A stretch of DNA of 64,000 nt from Tetrapyrgos nigripes (Eukaryota; Basidiomycota; Agaricomycetes; Agaricales; Campanellaceae). Under the pieces are notes generated by a model, which worked only from the letters and a program-made list of their open reading frames with translations, did not search any database and was not told the origin of the DNA. Shown piece by piece: positions 37,083 to 48,099 of this stretch (its first letter is position 1; every line of letters starts with the position of its first letter). The stretch covers positions 124,001-188,000 of the forward strand of contig JAACJM010000025.1 of NCBI GenBank assembly GCA_013368315.1, written 5' to 3'. A program made the translations under genes and the position numbers.

Positions 37083-37605
37083 AGAGTTGACCGTCCTCGG
37101 TCAAGCATTCGCGTGGTATAAGCAAAGAGTCGTGAGGTAAAGTTCAGACCAGAAATCAGTCTTGACACACATTCAAGACTCTGCTTCGCGAAGCCACAAA
37201 CTCTACTTATTTTGGGTCTCGAGTTGAGTTCACTCGAGGAGTATAGACATATGGGGACTCGTTCTTGATAGATATCGACCTCTAGAATCCGAATTCATAA
37301 AGGGGATAACCCCAGGACTTGTGCTTTGTCGCTCTCTAGACCGGAGACAGTCCTTGGTTAAGTCCGTAACCGATATGACGTTGTTTCATTCAATACCGGT
37401 TTCCAAAATTAGAAATGCGGCGTTCTTGTATGAGTTCCCGCTTCTGAATGAGCATAGAGTTCATTTAAGCTTCGAATCATGCTTTGGTTGAAGTTCGCGT
37501 GTATATAAAACTTCAACCAACGCCAAATATTTACAAGTCCCTTCTTTTCATCCAACCACCACTTCTTTTAGTTCTCGCCACCTCTCCAGAGTGCATATAT
37601 CAACA

Positions 37606-40464
37606 ATGCCTTCCACCTTTGAACCCAGACTCATCAATCCCAAGAACGATGCCAACCTTCAACGCTGCGAATTACTTCGCGTAATGTTGGTACAGGCGGA
37701 CACCCGTGAGGACGAGATGGTCAGTGCTTCGCGAGAGGAGCAGGACAGTTTTCGGAAACTGTTTCCTTTCTTGGTGCGTCTTCTTATATTCTTCTCTCGG
37801 TTCTTGATCATCCTAATCCCTTAGCTAGCGCCACCTCCAGTATTCTGTAGAGGTTTGCGGTGACCAGACTCCCAAACGTCTCAGGGGTCTTTACGCGAAA
37901 GCCTGCGCGTCTGTGGACTCTTTCTGGGAGACCGCAGCTGCTCGTGCCAAGGTAGAGCTCGACTGGGCAATCGAGGCCTCGGAGGCTTCTCGTCGTCTTC
38001 GGGAGGACTTCCCGGTGAGTCTAGATATTTCTTTATGTCTTATGCCTTTTGTGAACTAACGTTTTCTTCTTTTTGTACCAGGATTTCTCTTTGGAGGCTG
38101 CATTTAAGCCTAGAAATCTGAAAGTACGTGTTTTAGTTCTCTTTTGCTATTCCTTACTGATTTTCCTTTCTTTTTAGAATGAGCCGACATTTCTGGATGA
38201 GCCTACTTCGGACTCGAGGCTCACAAGTAGTTCCCGTCCAGCTCGCGAGGGTGCTCCTGCCACGAAACCGGCTCAAACGGTTACCAAGGCTTCTACCTCG
38301 AAGGAAGTTGCAGTGCCTGGTACCTTGGTACCTACACCTCCTCACTTCCTTCCTATCACACCGGCTCCCATCAAGCCAGTGGTAGTGGTTCCGCCTTCGC
38401 GTGCTATGCGTAAGCGCAAGGAACTGTCTGGAGATAGCGAGCCCCCGGCTAAAGCTCATAAGACCGATACCTCCGTAAGTTCTAATACTTCTTTTCTTAT
38501 TTGATCTTTCTTTTTACTGACTATATCTTCATTAATAGAAATCTGTGAAGGCTAGGCCCATTCCCAAGCCTAAATCCATCTTGAAAACTCTTTCCACCAG
38601 TTCTTCTCGCAGGACCCAGTCCCAAACGTTGCCCCCAGTCTCCGATGATGATATGGATGATGGTGACGACGTGTTACCGCTGCTCGCGAAGCCTTCCCGG
38701 TCTGGTCAGAAGATTGTGAAGGATACTCCAGCTTCGAAACGGGCAAAGACTCCGGTGGTAGAGGAAGAAGAGGAAGAAGAGGAAGAAGAGGAGGTGGTGG
38801 TCAAGCCAAAGTCGGCGAAGGCGAAAGGCAAGGCCAAGGCAGTTGTTGTCGAGGAGGAGGCAGAGGAGGACCACGATGGGCATCTCCCTAGTGGTGTCCC
38901 ATTCGATTTCGAGTATGGGACCGATCCTATTTCCGAAGTCTTTGCCTCTGCCAAGGGTCTCACCGACTTCGATGTTAAGAAGTACGGGTACAAGGTATGT
39001 TTTTCCTTTCTTTTCCCTTCGTGAACACCTTGCTGACCTGCCTTTCCCGTCTAGAGCGAGTATACTTTCGGAAATCAGCATAAGGCCATTTATACGCTGA
39101 CTCCCGGTATGTATTTCGTTCTTTTCTTTTCCTTCATCTTACAGTTCTTTCTTGTATTTTCTAGAAGCTGCGAAGGCCAACATTCGGGTCGGTTATGGTA
39201 CGCGAGTACCTATAACGTCAACCTGGATACTTGGCTTCGTGCCAATGCCAACTTCTGCCATGTAAGTTGCTCTTCTTATTGCGTTTCTGTCTTTTCTTAT
39301 TCTAATCTTATTTCTTAGTCGTCCAACACCTGTTTCCGGTGTATGGAACGGATGGACCATACTTGCGACGTGCAGGGTGTCCAGAGCGTTGGATCTGACG
39401 GTACGGTGCACATTGCTAAATGCCAGTGCTGCCAGAAGGTGGGTCAGATGTGTTCCAACACGTTTGACACTGTTAAGGCGCTCCTGCTCAAGGACATGGC
39501 GAGTTACTTCGCACGTAACAGCCCGCATCGTGAGTCTTTCTTTTCTTTGTCTTTTTATCTCTTACTTACTTTTATTCTTTCTTTAGAGGTACAGACTTCG
39601 GTGTCTCGAGTCCTCGAGCTCATGCGTATTCGGTCAGCTACTCAGGCTCAGGCCAACGGTCTTCGTGCGACCGTCTTAGAGCTAGACGAGATGATCGCCT
39701 TTGAGCAGGCGAAGATGCGCGAACAGGCTCGCGACCCTGCTTTTATCATGGAGATCTTGGCTAGAGGAGAAGGAGGTAGGCTGGAGGTGACCAGCGAGCG
39801 TCTTCAGCAGCTCGCAGTGGTCGGCGGCTGGGAAGTCGATACCCTGGCCGAACCCAACACCCTTATCCGAGATGAGGTCACTGGGGCTTTCTCCGTGGTC
39901 CCCTCGTCTTCTCTTGGTTCACCACTTCGGGCTTCGCGCATAGCTTCTACGCCTCTTGCTTTGCCCCCTCTCCCGGATCCTTCCTTCGCTGACCTCATGG
40001 TCACCTCTCCGTCGTCGAGTCATATTGCTGGACCTTCCCGTCCTCGAGTTGGTGACGTTGTTAGTCAAGACGACGAGGTTTCCGAGGGTGATGCGGCTTC
40101 GCGAGCGGGTTCTGGAGTTGATACTCCTCCCCAGACTCCTGCTGCTACCGTTACCACTCCGGATTCTACGCCACCTCGCACGAAGAAGTCCACCCCTTCA
40201 AAATCTTCGTCTGGAGTCTCGACCAAGTCTCCCACATTCTCGAGGAAGAAGAAGGAGGCGATGCAGCAGATCGCATTGGCTGGTGAGAGGGACCAAGGAA
40301 CGGAGGAGGATGAGGAAACCGCTTCCCCAGTGTCCACGCGTAGCCGTTCGCGTCGTCACGAAGGTTCTCCTCCGGCTCGTTCCCGTTCGCGTAATGCGCT
40401 GTCTCCCAAGGTCACTTTCAGTGAACCCATCTCTTCCTTCTCCAACAATGAGGACGAAGTTTGA
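37606..40464 (+). CDS. Antisense gene A of the large element: Zn-cluster, basic/acidic nuclear-type protein
   Basis: This gene lies opposite to gag-pol. It has about nine exons with canonical short introns; the first exons are 37606-37773, about 37830-38011, 38082-38123 and 38178-38480. All joins I tested keep phase, and no internal stop is found. The start MPSTFEPRLINPKND follows a TATATAAAAC at about 37501. The protein has a Pro/Ser/Lys-rich middle with a run of glutamates (about 38760-38795). A double cysteine cluster follows near 39320-39450 (CFRCMERMDHTC and CQCCQKVGQMC: C-x2-C-x7-C-x18-C-x2-C-x6-C), then a coiled coil (RSATQAQANGLRATVLELDE) and a Ser/Arg-rich tail. The spacing resembles an expanded Zn2Cys6 cluster, so DNA or RNA binding is my inference. 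I do not know the family. Confidence 0.75.
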
Positions 40465-41055
40465 AGCATGTAAGTCCTTGATATTCTTCTTTTATTTTCT
40501 TCTAACTATTCTTTTATAGTCATCTTACTTTATCTGCATACTTTTCTTGTCACTCGAACGACTTCGCGTAGTATTACTACTTATACCTGTCGCTTCTGAG
40601 TTGTATCACTACTATCCTGCTTGTTTTCTTGCTGTCTGGTTGCTTTCTGTACATAGATGCACTGAATAAATCGATCTTGTACCTTCTTTCTTTTGTGTGT
40701 TTTTAAGATCTAAGTCAATCTTAAGATTCTTCAGGGTTGTAATACTGGTGCTATAGTAGTTGAAATGAGGCATGGTGTTACCCTGATGTACACATGGAGA
40801 AAATCGAAATTTTTCTGATTATTCCGGATCTTTGTGTTATCTTGACACCACCATCTCCCCCCAACTAAATTGAATCATTGTCCCGATGATAGCGGTATCG
40901 TGAGGCTCCCTGGCCGAGGTTCGCGAACACACTTTATGTGGTCATCTCCCTAGCTCTCAGGTTCGCGAAGGCTATAAAAAAGGGCATTCAAACTCGCACT
41001 TTCTTTCCAACCGTCTTCTTATTACTCAGAGCTTCATATCCGTCGCTCTTTTGCT
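40465..41055 (+). promoter_or_regulatory. 3' UTR of gene A and promoter of gene B
   Basis: The interval contains a second copy of the 18-mer CATCTCCCCCCAACTAAA (40852-40869), two TTCGCGAA-type motifs (near 40921 and 40962) and a TATA-like GCTATAAAAAAGG (about 40970-40983), about 75 bp before the gene B start. Confidence 0.5.
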
Positions 41056-42318
41056 ATGTCCCAAAACTCAAAAACTTCTGAACTGTTCGATGCTTCCAGC
41101 TGGAGGGACCGAGCAGCTTTTCTCGAGAGCAACCTCGCTGGATCCCTCAAGTTTGGTAAGGAGAAGGATCAACGCGCTGCTGTTATTGCGTTCGGAGATC
41201 ATTTGGTGAGTGGTATCAAATACACTCGTTCTTCTTTATTGACTTGTCTTACGTCGCAGGCCCTTCCCAGCGATCCGGTTACCTTCAAAAAGGATGCTGA
41301 GTCGGTGAAGGTCATGGTGGACGGTCTCAAGACCATTGAGAACACTACCAAGGCCAATCCGATGGGGGCCTTACATTGTGTGAACAGTGTTAGGCAATTC
41401 CTTGCGTTAATGGGACATGGTCCTCCTCTTCCTGAGGATAAGGATCGTCCCGCGAAACGGAACACTAGGGTATTCTTCTTTTCTTAGCTTCACGTAGAGC
41501 TGTTGCTAATGCCTTCTTTAGTCTAGGCAGATTATCACCGATGATGATATCGAGGATGTCACTGGCGATGTTGAGGTAAGTCTAGAGAGCATGTTCGCGT
41601 CTGGTCCCTTTTACCGAGTTTGTTCACCCAGATGGTTGAACCTGGTATCAAGGCCTCTGTTCATGCTCCCCCTAAGGCTAAGCTTGCGAAGATTCCTAAG
41701 AACTCAGCTAGTTCCGTGAGTACTGTTCACATTTCATTCTTCTTTTATACTTAGTATCCGGACTCTTTATAGACACCTTCCCGAGCCAGTGCGACCCCTG
41801 CTAGGGCTACTACGGTGTGTATTCCCTATCACATGGTGCCTGGTGTCGATACGACATCTCGCGAATACAGAAAAGCTAATTTCTATATTGCTAAGTCGGA
41901 TACCGCTCGTCGAGGACGAATTGGAGGTACCTCTTCCAACTTTAACCCGCTAACTTCAGGTGTGTGTTAAGCCTGTTGCCTTCGCGAAGGTTGAACTGAC
42001 TTTGCATACGCAGAACAAGAGAAGCTTCTCGCCGTCGACCCTTCCGAGCTTTTGCAGGATGTCAACCTGCTTCCTTTCGTGGTTTTCGACGAACTCCCTC
42101 CTGAGGTTCTTAACGCTATCAAGAACTTTCTTGCGAACGAAATCCTTTCTGTTTGCCACCAAATCCAGTTCCACATGCAGTCCTATCAGAGTTTACACTC
42201 GTCTTACCAGGAGGTCGTTCGCGTACATTTGGCGCGTACTCAACTCGAGGATTCTGTTGTTCGCGAATCTGATTCGCCAGCGGACAAGGTTGCGAGTGGT
42301 AGTGGAGCGAAGGCGTAG
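41056..42318 (+). CDS. Antisense gene B of the large element, unknown function
   Basis: The start is MSQNSKTSELFDASSWRDRA. Exons join in phase through about six short introns: 41056-41205, then a block from 41260, small exons near 41529-41575, 41632-41716 and 41772-41813 with a continuation to about 41961, and a last exon about 42014-42318. No nonsense codon occurs. The N-terminal part is helical (VKVMVDGLKTIENTTKANP), the middle is basic and Pro/Ala-rich, and the C-terminus is a helical region (LPPEVLNAIKNFLANEI, QSYQSLHSSYQEVVR). I recognise no domain. Its location between gene A and the 3' end of pol, and its TCGCGA motifs, tie it to the element rather than to the host. Accessory antisense frames in this position are known in plant Tat-lineage Ty3 elements (Grande, RIRE2); whether these are related is unknown. 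Confidence 0.7.
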
Positions 42319-42555
42319 TTCTTTCGTTATGCAACTTTAACCCGTTAGATGGGTCTTCTTCGGTCTTTACACTGGTCTTGGTACTTCGTCCTAGGTATAC
42401 TTGTCTTCACGAAGTAGTAGTTATTGCAATACATGCCTAGTACTTCATTTCTTTTTGGGTGAACTAAGTAACACAACGTCTACGCGACTCAGGCTTTCGA
42501 TTTTGAGTAATGTCGCCAACGGAGGTACAACCATATGTCACTGCCTTTGTGTTTA

Positions 42556-42750
42556 TAGGTGCTGATGGTGTAGTGGTAACACAGCTGTGACATGAGGCTC
42601 ATACTTCAATCACAGCAATCCCTGGTTCGAATCCGGGTTAGCTCTGGCTTCCCTCGCCCCAGGTATTGTGGAAGTTGGCCTGTTGTGCAGCGTGTAGCTG
42701 GCATCCGGTCTACAACACATTACCTGGGGCAGGGAAGTCTATTTTTTTTT
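42556..42750 (+). mobile_element. tRNA-derived SINE-like sequence
   Basis: The head has an A box TGGTGTAGTGG and a perfect B box GGTTCGAATCC (about 42612-42622), with D-arm GTGT/ACAC and T-arm CCTGG/CCGGG pairings. The acceptor stem has a mismatch, the anticodon loop lacks U33 and is extended by an intron-like insert, so a working tRNA is unlikely. The body forms a long imperfect hairpin (TCGCCCCAGGTATTGTGG with its partner near 42720) and ends in nine T. It lies between the convergent ends of gene B and pol. Confidence 0.5.
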
Positions 42751-42759
42751 AGACTTTCC

Positions 42760-44196
42760 CTACTTGGTGACATTCTGTGCCCTTCTTTGAGCACGCGTGC
42801 GTACTCCGACTTCTTCATCCAGGTTTTCTTCTTCTGGTTCAACCTCGCATGGTTCTTCCTGCGCAGTTGAAGGTTCAAGCTCAACTAATTCGTCGTTGTC
42901 GTCAAACTGTGGAACTCAAAGGTTAGGAATAGCATCAAATATATAATCCCTATCAGGTGTCCAATCCTCATCTCGAAGTTCTTCTTCCTGTACCATTTTA
43001 TTTAGTTGTTCAGGACTCAGATCTATTAGAGAGTGGATATTCTCTGGTAACTCTATCAGTTTATATCTAGCTTTGTGGGGAAGTAGGCGGAAGGCTGCTA
43101 CCTTCTCGCGAAGTACTGATCCATCCATTTCTGCTAGTATATACGCACCACCACGCGTCCTACGAATGACTATCATTGGACCTAAGTATCTAGGATACAT
43201 CTTCCGGTCTAGATTCTTTTCAATTCACGTATTGCGTAGTTGTACTAGAGTTCCAGGTTTGAAATCCCAATCTTTGATTACATGTCTGTATTCCCTCTCG
43301 AATCTTCTTAATTCTCTTCTTTTGTGTTCGTCTACGCGGGCTATCATATCTTCTATATGTACACGATGTTTAGCTAAAGCTTGAGCTCGATAACCAACTA
43401 ACTCTTCTGTAGTAAGCACGCGATTTGGTAGTTTTACCAACCACGTAGACTCAACTATGTCTAGAGGTAGTATCGGTTCAGCTCCTAGTGTTATGAAGTA
43501 AGGTGAACAATCAAGCCCCTTTCTTACTGTCACTCGATCTGACCAAAGTACAGGTTTCAAGAACCAGTACCACTTCGCTAGATCCCCACCAGTTGCTTTC
43601 ACTAGAGCTTGTCTTATGTCAAAGTGTGCCCTTTCGATGATACCATTTGCCTGCGAGTTGTAGGCAGAAATGGTTATACCCCTGATACCATACTTAGTTT
43701 CTAACCACTTAAGTACTGCTATCATTTGAGGTGCATTATCCGTCACTATCTCTTCTGGACAACCCCATCTGCAAATAATGTCTTCGAAGAGCCAATCAGC
43801 GATACCTTTTGCGTTGTCTTGTCGTAAGGCTTGTGCTTCTGACCATCTAGACAAAGCACATCTACCATGTACTACATGTTTACAGCCATTACTAGCTGGA
43901 GATACTTTGAAGACGTCTACATGAACTTTTTGGAATAGAGAAGGTGTATATGTTACAGTAGGAGGTATCCTTACATGTTGTAGCAGTCGATCTTGGCACG
44001 TCTGACAAGAGGATACAAACCAGTTGACATCCTTCTCAAGCTCAGGCCACCAGAATCGCTTCTCGAGCATAGCTGTGGTTGCGTAGACACCTTTATGACC
44101 AAGGTGGTCATGCGCAGCTTGCATCATATACATTCTCTTTCCTTGTGGTGCGACTAGAAGGGGTTGATTCCCCCCAACCGGACTTTTCCTGTAGAG
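42760..44196 (-). pseudogene. Integrase region of the large element
   Basis: The zinc-binding part reads AAHDHLGHKG and CQTCQ (HHCC). The core carries DVFKV, TDNAPQM and NGIIERAH as the D-D-E catalytic set, with DNAPQ instead of the usual DRGSQ. The C-terminal part (PRYLGPMIVIRRTRGGAYIL) resembles the integrase GPY/F region, followed by an acidic tail ending in a TAG at 42760. In-frame TGAs at 44197, 43225 and 42916 interrupt the region; each reads as Arg in context. There is no chromodomain. The frame is the same as that of RNase H. Confidence 0.85.
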
Positions 44197-46724
44197 TCAT
44201 CCTTCAGTATCTACGAAGAACTTTGATAGTAGCTTCTCGAACTGTTGTCTTTTCTTCTTTGTTTTCCATCTTCGTTCCGTAGGATCTATTAGATATTCTT
44301 TAATATCTAAAAGTAAGCCATCCATCTCTTTTGCAGCTGAAGACCTATGTGTTTCACTATAGGGATGCTTCGTGACATGTTCTTCCGTAGTTTCAGGCAG
44401 CAGGGTTGTCTGCGTGGACTGAGCTACAGTAGCTAGAGAGAGATGCTGTACTTCATCTGTTCTTCTCTTGATCATTCTTTCTTCATCTAGAACTTCTTGA
44501 ATGTCATCTTCGATTTCTTCGAAGCTTCTAGCTACTTGATTCAAGTATCCTCCTCTATTATCAATAGACTTTTTGAAATCCTCGAAGTCGAAGGTGTCAT
44601 CGTCATTCTCATCATACTTCATGAAGGGAATGGGTGCACCATCGTCAACATCCATCAGTTCTTCTTCAGAGGGCAGTGTACGACGCTGCGAACTTATTGT
44701 GGGAGGTCTTCGCGAGAGGCCATCAGCCAACGCGTGACTTGTTCCTTTGACATGAATGAGCTCGAAGTGATACTTTCTAACATCCTCAATCCACCTATTA
44801 ATTGTAGCATTCGGACCACAACTAGGGTTGTCAAGCATGCCTTTGATATAGCTCGCATCGGTATATACTTTCAGTTTCCTACATCCATAAGTCGTATAAT
44901 ACGAATCTTCGAGTGCTAGCTTCAAACCATACAACTCTCGTTTAGGTTGAGAGAATCTAGCTTCCCTCTCGTTAAGAGTTATTGAACCAAAGTAAATGTA
45001 GTTCTTCTTCTTAGGATCGTGAGGATCAACCTGGTACAAGTAATAACCGACAGCCATATAGGAAGTATCTACTCCCACACAAATTCCTTCTTTATCATCG
45101 TAATTCACTGCTCGTAGTGGTGGGGCTATCACGAGCGCAACCTTACTTTATCAAAGGCGCTCTGCTGCTCTGGACCCCAAGTCCATGGGACTTTTCCCGT
45201 AAGCTTGTTTAACGCCGCTGTTATCTTTGCGTAGTCTCTAACAAACATTCGCAGCTGACCCGATGTCCCTAGGAAACTTCTTAGTTCGGGTAGATTTAAA
45301 GGTGTAGGCCATGATATCAAGGTCTCCAACTTTTTAGGATCTATCTCGCGTCCTTCATAAGAGCATAAGTGTCCTACCACAGTAGCTTGTGGTACACACA
45401 AGAAACTCTTCTTGCCTGAGAACATTCCTCCAGCATAGGTCAGTCGTTGAACGATCCTATTTAAGCCTTGGAAGTGTTCCCAAACGAATTTTCTTATGCC
45501 TGGGTTCTCTGGTATAGTCTCGTAGCCGCCTCCAGTTAACTCGTACCTAGTAGGTGGTCCTCGAACAGGTACATCGTCAATATAAGGTATAGTTAGATGA
45601 GGTATCTCATCCTTGAAGATGTGGGTAACATCATCATGGAATATTGGGACCGAATTCGTCCAACCCATAGGTAGCTTGACAAGTCTATGCAATCCAAAGG
45701 GTGTTTGGAACGCTGTCATGTCTCGCGACTCAGGAGCGAGATACCTGTGATCATAACCAACAAATATATCGAATAGCCCTAGACAAGAGGCACCCATGAA
45801 GTTCCTAGCAACATCAGCAGTGGCAGGTGGAATACCTGCATGCTGAATAGTTACTTTGTTCAAGGGCTCTAGACTATGTACAATTCGAACCTTGCCATCT
45901 TTCTTAAGTACGCAGAACCATCTACCCCTGTATGAACCATTCGAGGGTTCATAAGTACCAGCTGCAATCTTTTCGCGAATGAGGTCGTAGACCTCTTTAT
46001 GCTTGCCAGGAGTAACTGGAATAGGTCTTTCGTTCCAGGGAACATGTGGAGCTGTAGGAATACGAATTGGAGGGAAGAATTCTCGTTTGAAGTTCCCTGC
46101 TTCGCTAGTCTGCCACGCGAAGCCTGGTTCGTGTTTCAACATGAAATCATGCAACAGTTTTCGTTCCTCTGGTTGTAGAAATCCTTCCAGATGGTTCGCG
46201 TCTATGATTTCTTTACGTTCGAGAGTGTACCTTTCACCAGGCACAAACTTGGGCGGGTTGGGATTAAGTACTGGCATACCTTCGAGAGGGTTGCCAGTGA
46301 TGTCCCTAGTGATTCTGAATTCTTCAGGTAAGGTATCTTTGACCGGTCGAACCTTTATAGCGACTGACTTATACTTACCATATACTTCTACCACTCCGGC
46401 GTCAAAACGCGAGGTTCCTTCTGTCTGTGAGACTCCTCGCGCAGGGAACTCATCTATTCCGACTCGATGTAGAGTATATGAACTCGCATCACCACTTTGT
46501 CTTTCTTGTAAAAGACTTTGTAGCAATTGCGCTGCTTTAGTGTCTGTCTTCTCGATGTGAGCCATGCTCGCGTACGTGTACGACTCACATATTTCTTCTT
46601 TTCTGAACGTTCGATCCTTCTCTGGCACTGAATATCCATCAATTAGGATATCACCATTCTCGTCAAAATGAAAACTTATGGCCACCTCTCCCTCTTGATT
46701 CAAGAGTTCATCGAGGTCCGAAGA
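44197..46724 (-). pseudogene. Reverse transcriptase and RNase H of the large element
   Basis: The RT frame (-1 relative to protease) opens after the slippery heptamer at 46730-46724. It contains RGRWFCVLKKDGKVRIVHSL, FQTPFGLHRLVKLPMGWTNS and the catalytic IPYIDDVPV with both aspartates intact. The RT frame ends in TGA at 45129 next to a one-base shift; RNase H continues in the next frame (GICVGVDTSYMAVGYYLY, LKVYTDASYIKG). I see no slippery site at this second junction, so it is probably a mutation. The RT is divergent from the chromovirus copies elsewhere in the window. Confidence 0.85.
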
Positions 46725-48099
46725 AAATTTGTTTCTCGAGATGCGCTATCTTTCTCTTCAGGTTCAGCAGATTCAGACCTAGTCTTCTTCTCTTCATTCG
46801 AGGCTGTATCAGGCTCGACTACAGAGGTAGTAGGTACATTCTGCTTCCTGAGGGCCGCTACAGGAGATCCTCCTCGAGGATATGTTCCCATACAACATCT
46901 TCTACCGGAGTTGGGGTCAGTTAGCGTAATAACTTGACCTCCATCTACGTCGTTGTTGATTTGCATTCCACAAAGAACATCAAAGGGTCTCCCTATAAGA
47001 ACTTCATAAGGGGTATCATCTATGATGTGAATCTGAAGATAAATCAAAATCTCTCCAAAAACTACAGGTACATTCTTCGTGAGGCCTCGCGTGGGGTTAA
47101 GATCACCATTAGCACTTTGCATATGGATCACAATGTCAGGATCCCAATGTAAGTCCAATTTCACGGCAACATCACTGTTCATGGATATGATTTGAGAACC
47201 ACTATCCATTACACACTCTACTTGTCGTTTACCGTTGATCTTGGGGCAGGTTACTCTCAACATCTCGCTAGGGCGACTTGCTAGAACAAACTTCTTATCC
47301 CTGTCCTCGCGAGGTCTATCCTTTAAGAACTGTTCGACAGGATCTCGATGGACTAACTCTCAACTATTAATGAGGACTTCATAAGTATAGCTGCTCATGT
47401 CTTCAACGTTAAAGTATTGTACTTCCTCAGGTTGAGACGCTGGCATAGACTTCATACTTATGGCAGGACCTTTCTTCACATGTGCAGCCATTTTTGACGG
47501 TTTCATAGCTAGGTTCCTTACCTTGCGAGCAAGAATCCTTCGCACTGATGGGGAAACAGATAATATCTCTCGAGCAGTAAGGTTTAGTTCTCCTCTAAGA
47601 ATCTTTTCCGCTATCCCTTCATCACCAGCGCTCTTATGATGAGCCATTTTGGTATCTAGTTCTTCTTTCACGATCAAATCTGCTACACTGACCCATTCCT
47701 CTTCTTCCTCTATAAATGCTCTCGATGAACGTTTGGGTATTGCAGGACGAATCGTGTTTGTTATCCTGTCCTGGTTTATGGGTATAAGTCTATCAAAAGG
47801 TCTTCCTAGCGGTAGAGCAGGTCGAACAGTTGTAGTAGGTTTGGTCACTTTTGTTTCTTCTTGATTCTTGTTGCTTCGCGAGTCTTCATTTCTTGGTCTC
47901 GAAGCATCTTCTGTCTCTTTATCTTTCCTCTCTCTTACTTGCGGTGGTTGGTATACTTCTCTGTTCTTCTTTGACAGAACAGGGATTACTACAGATGGAA
48001 CGGGTGGGAGTCGAATTCGTTTCTCCTCAGGGGCCTTTTTGTTCACAACGAGAACTGATTGAGTCGTTGTAGGCCCGATCATCAGAGTCTTCAGTTTCC
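46700..48099 (-). pseudogene. Pro frame of the large element (linker plus aspartic protease)
   Basis: This frame is -1 relative to gag and begins at the gag slippery site. A long Lys/Glu/Pro-rich linker (PPQVRERKDKETEDASRPRN) precedes the retropepsin domain, which carries CVMDSGSQIISMN and the conserved YEVLIGRPFDVL near its end. An in-frame TGA at 47362-47360 lies between linker and protease. The frame overlaps the RT frame and closes at TGA 46702-46700, 22 bases after the second slippery heptamer. Confidence 0.8.
46724..46730 (-). promoter_or_regulatory. Candidate -1 ribosomal frameshift site, pro to pol
   Basis: In the protease frame the codons read ACA AAT TTT, giving A AAU UUU. A -1 slip enters the RT frame exactly. 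A small hairpin CTCTTG-AAT-CAAGAG lies 17 nt downstream. Confidence 0.65.

Noticed and set aside
38674..40337. Minus-strand frames opposite antisense gene A (for example 38706-38993 and 40065-40337)
   Set aside because: Low-complexity complements of Glu/Lys and Ser/Arg-rich codons in gene A; the plus strand shows consistent introns and a cysteine cluster.
37606..42318. Antisense genes as env-like or host genes trapped by chance
   Set aside because: No signal peptide or transmembrane helix fits an envelope, and the shared TCGCGA signature with the LTRs argues against simple host genes, though host origin is not excluded.
42556..42640. A functional nuclear tRNA gene
   Set aside because: A and B boxes fit, but the acceptor stem has a mismatch, U33 is missing, the anticodon loop is disrupted and the body continues into a hairpin and T-run; a SINE head is more likely.
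45125..45140. A third programmed frameshift between RT and RNase H
   Set aside because: The offset is also -1, but no X-XXY-YYZ heptamer is present before the stop (GAT AAA GTA AGG), so a single-base mutation is the simpler reading.
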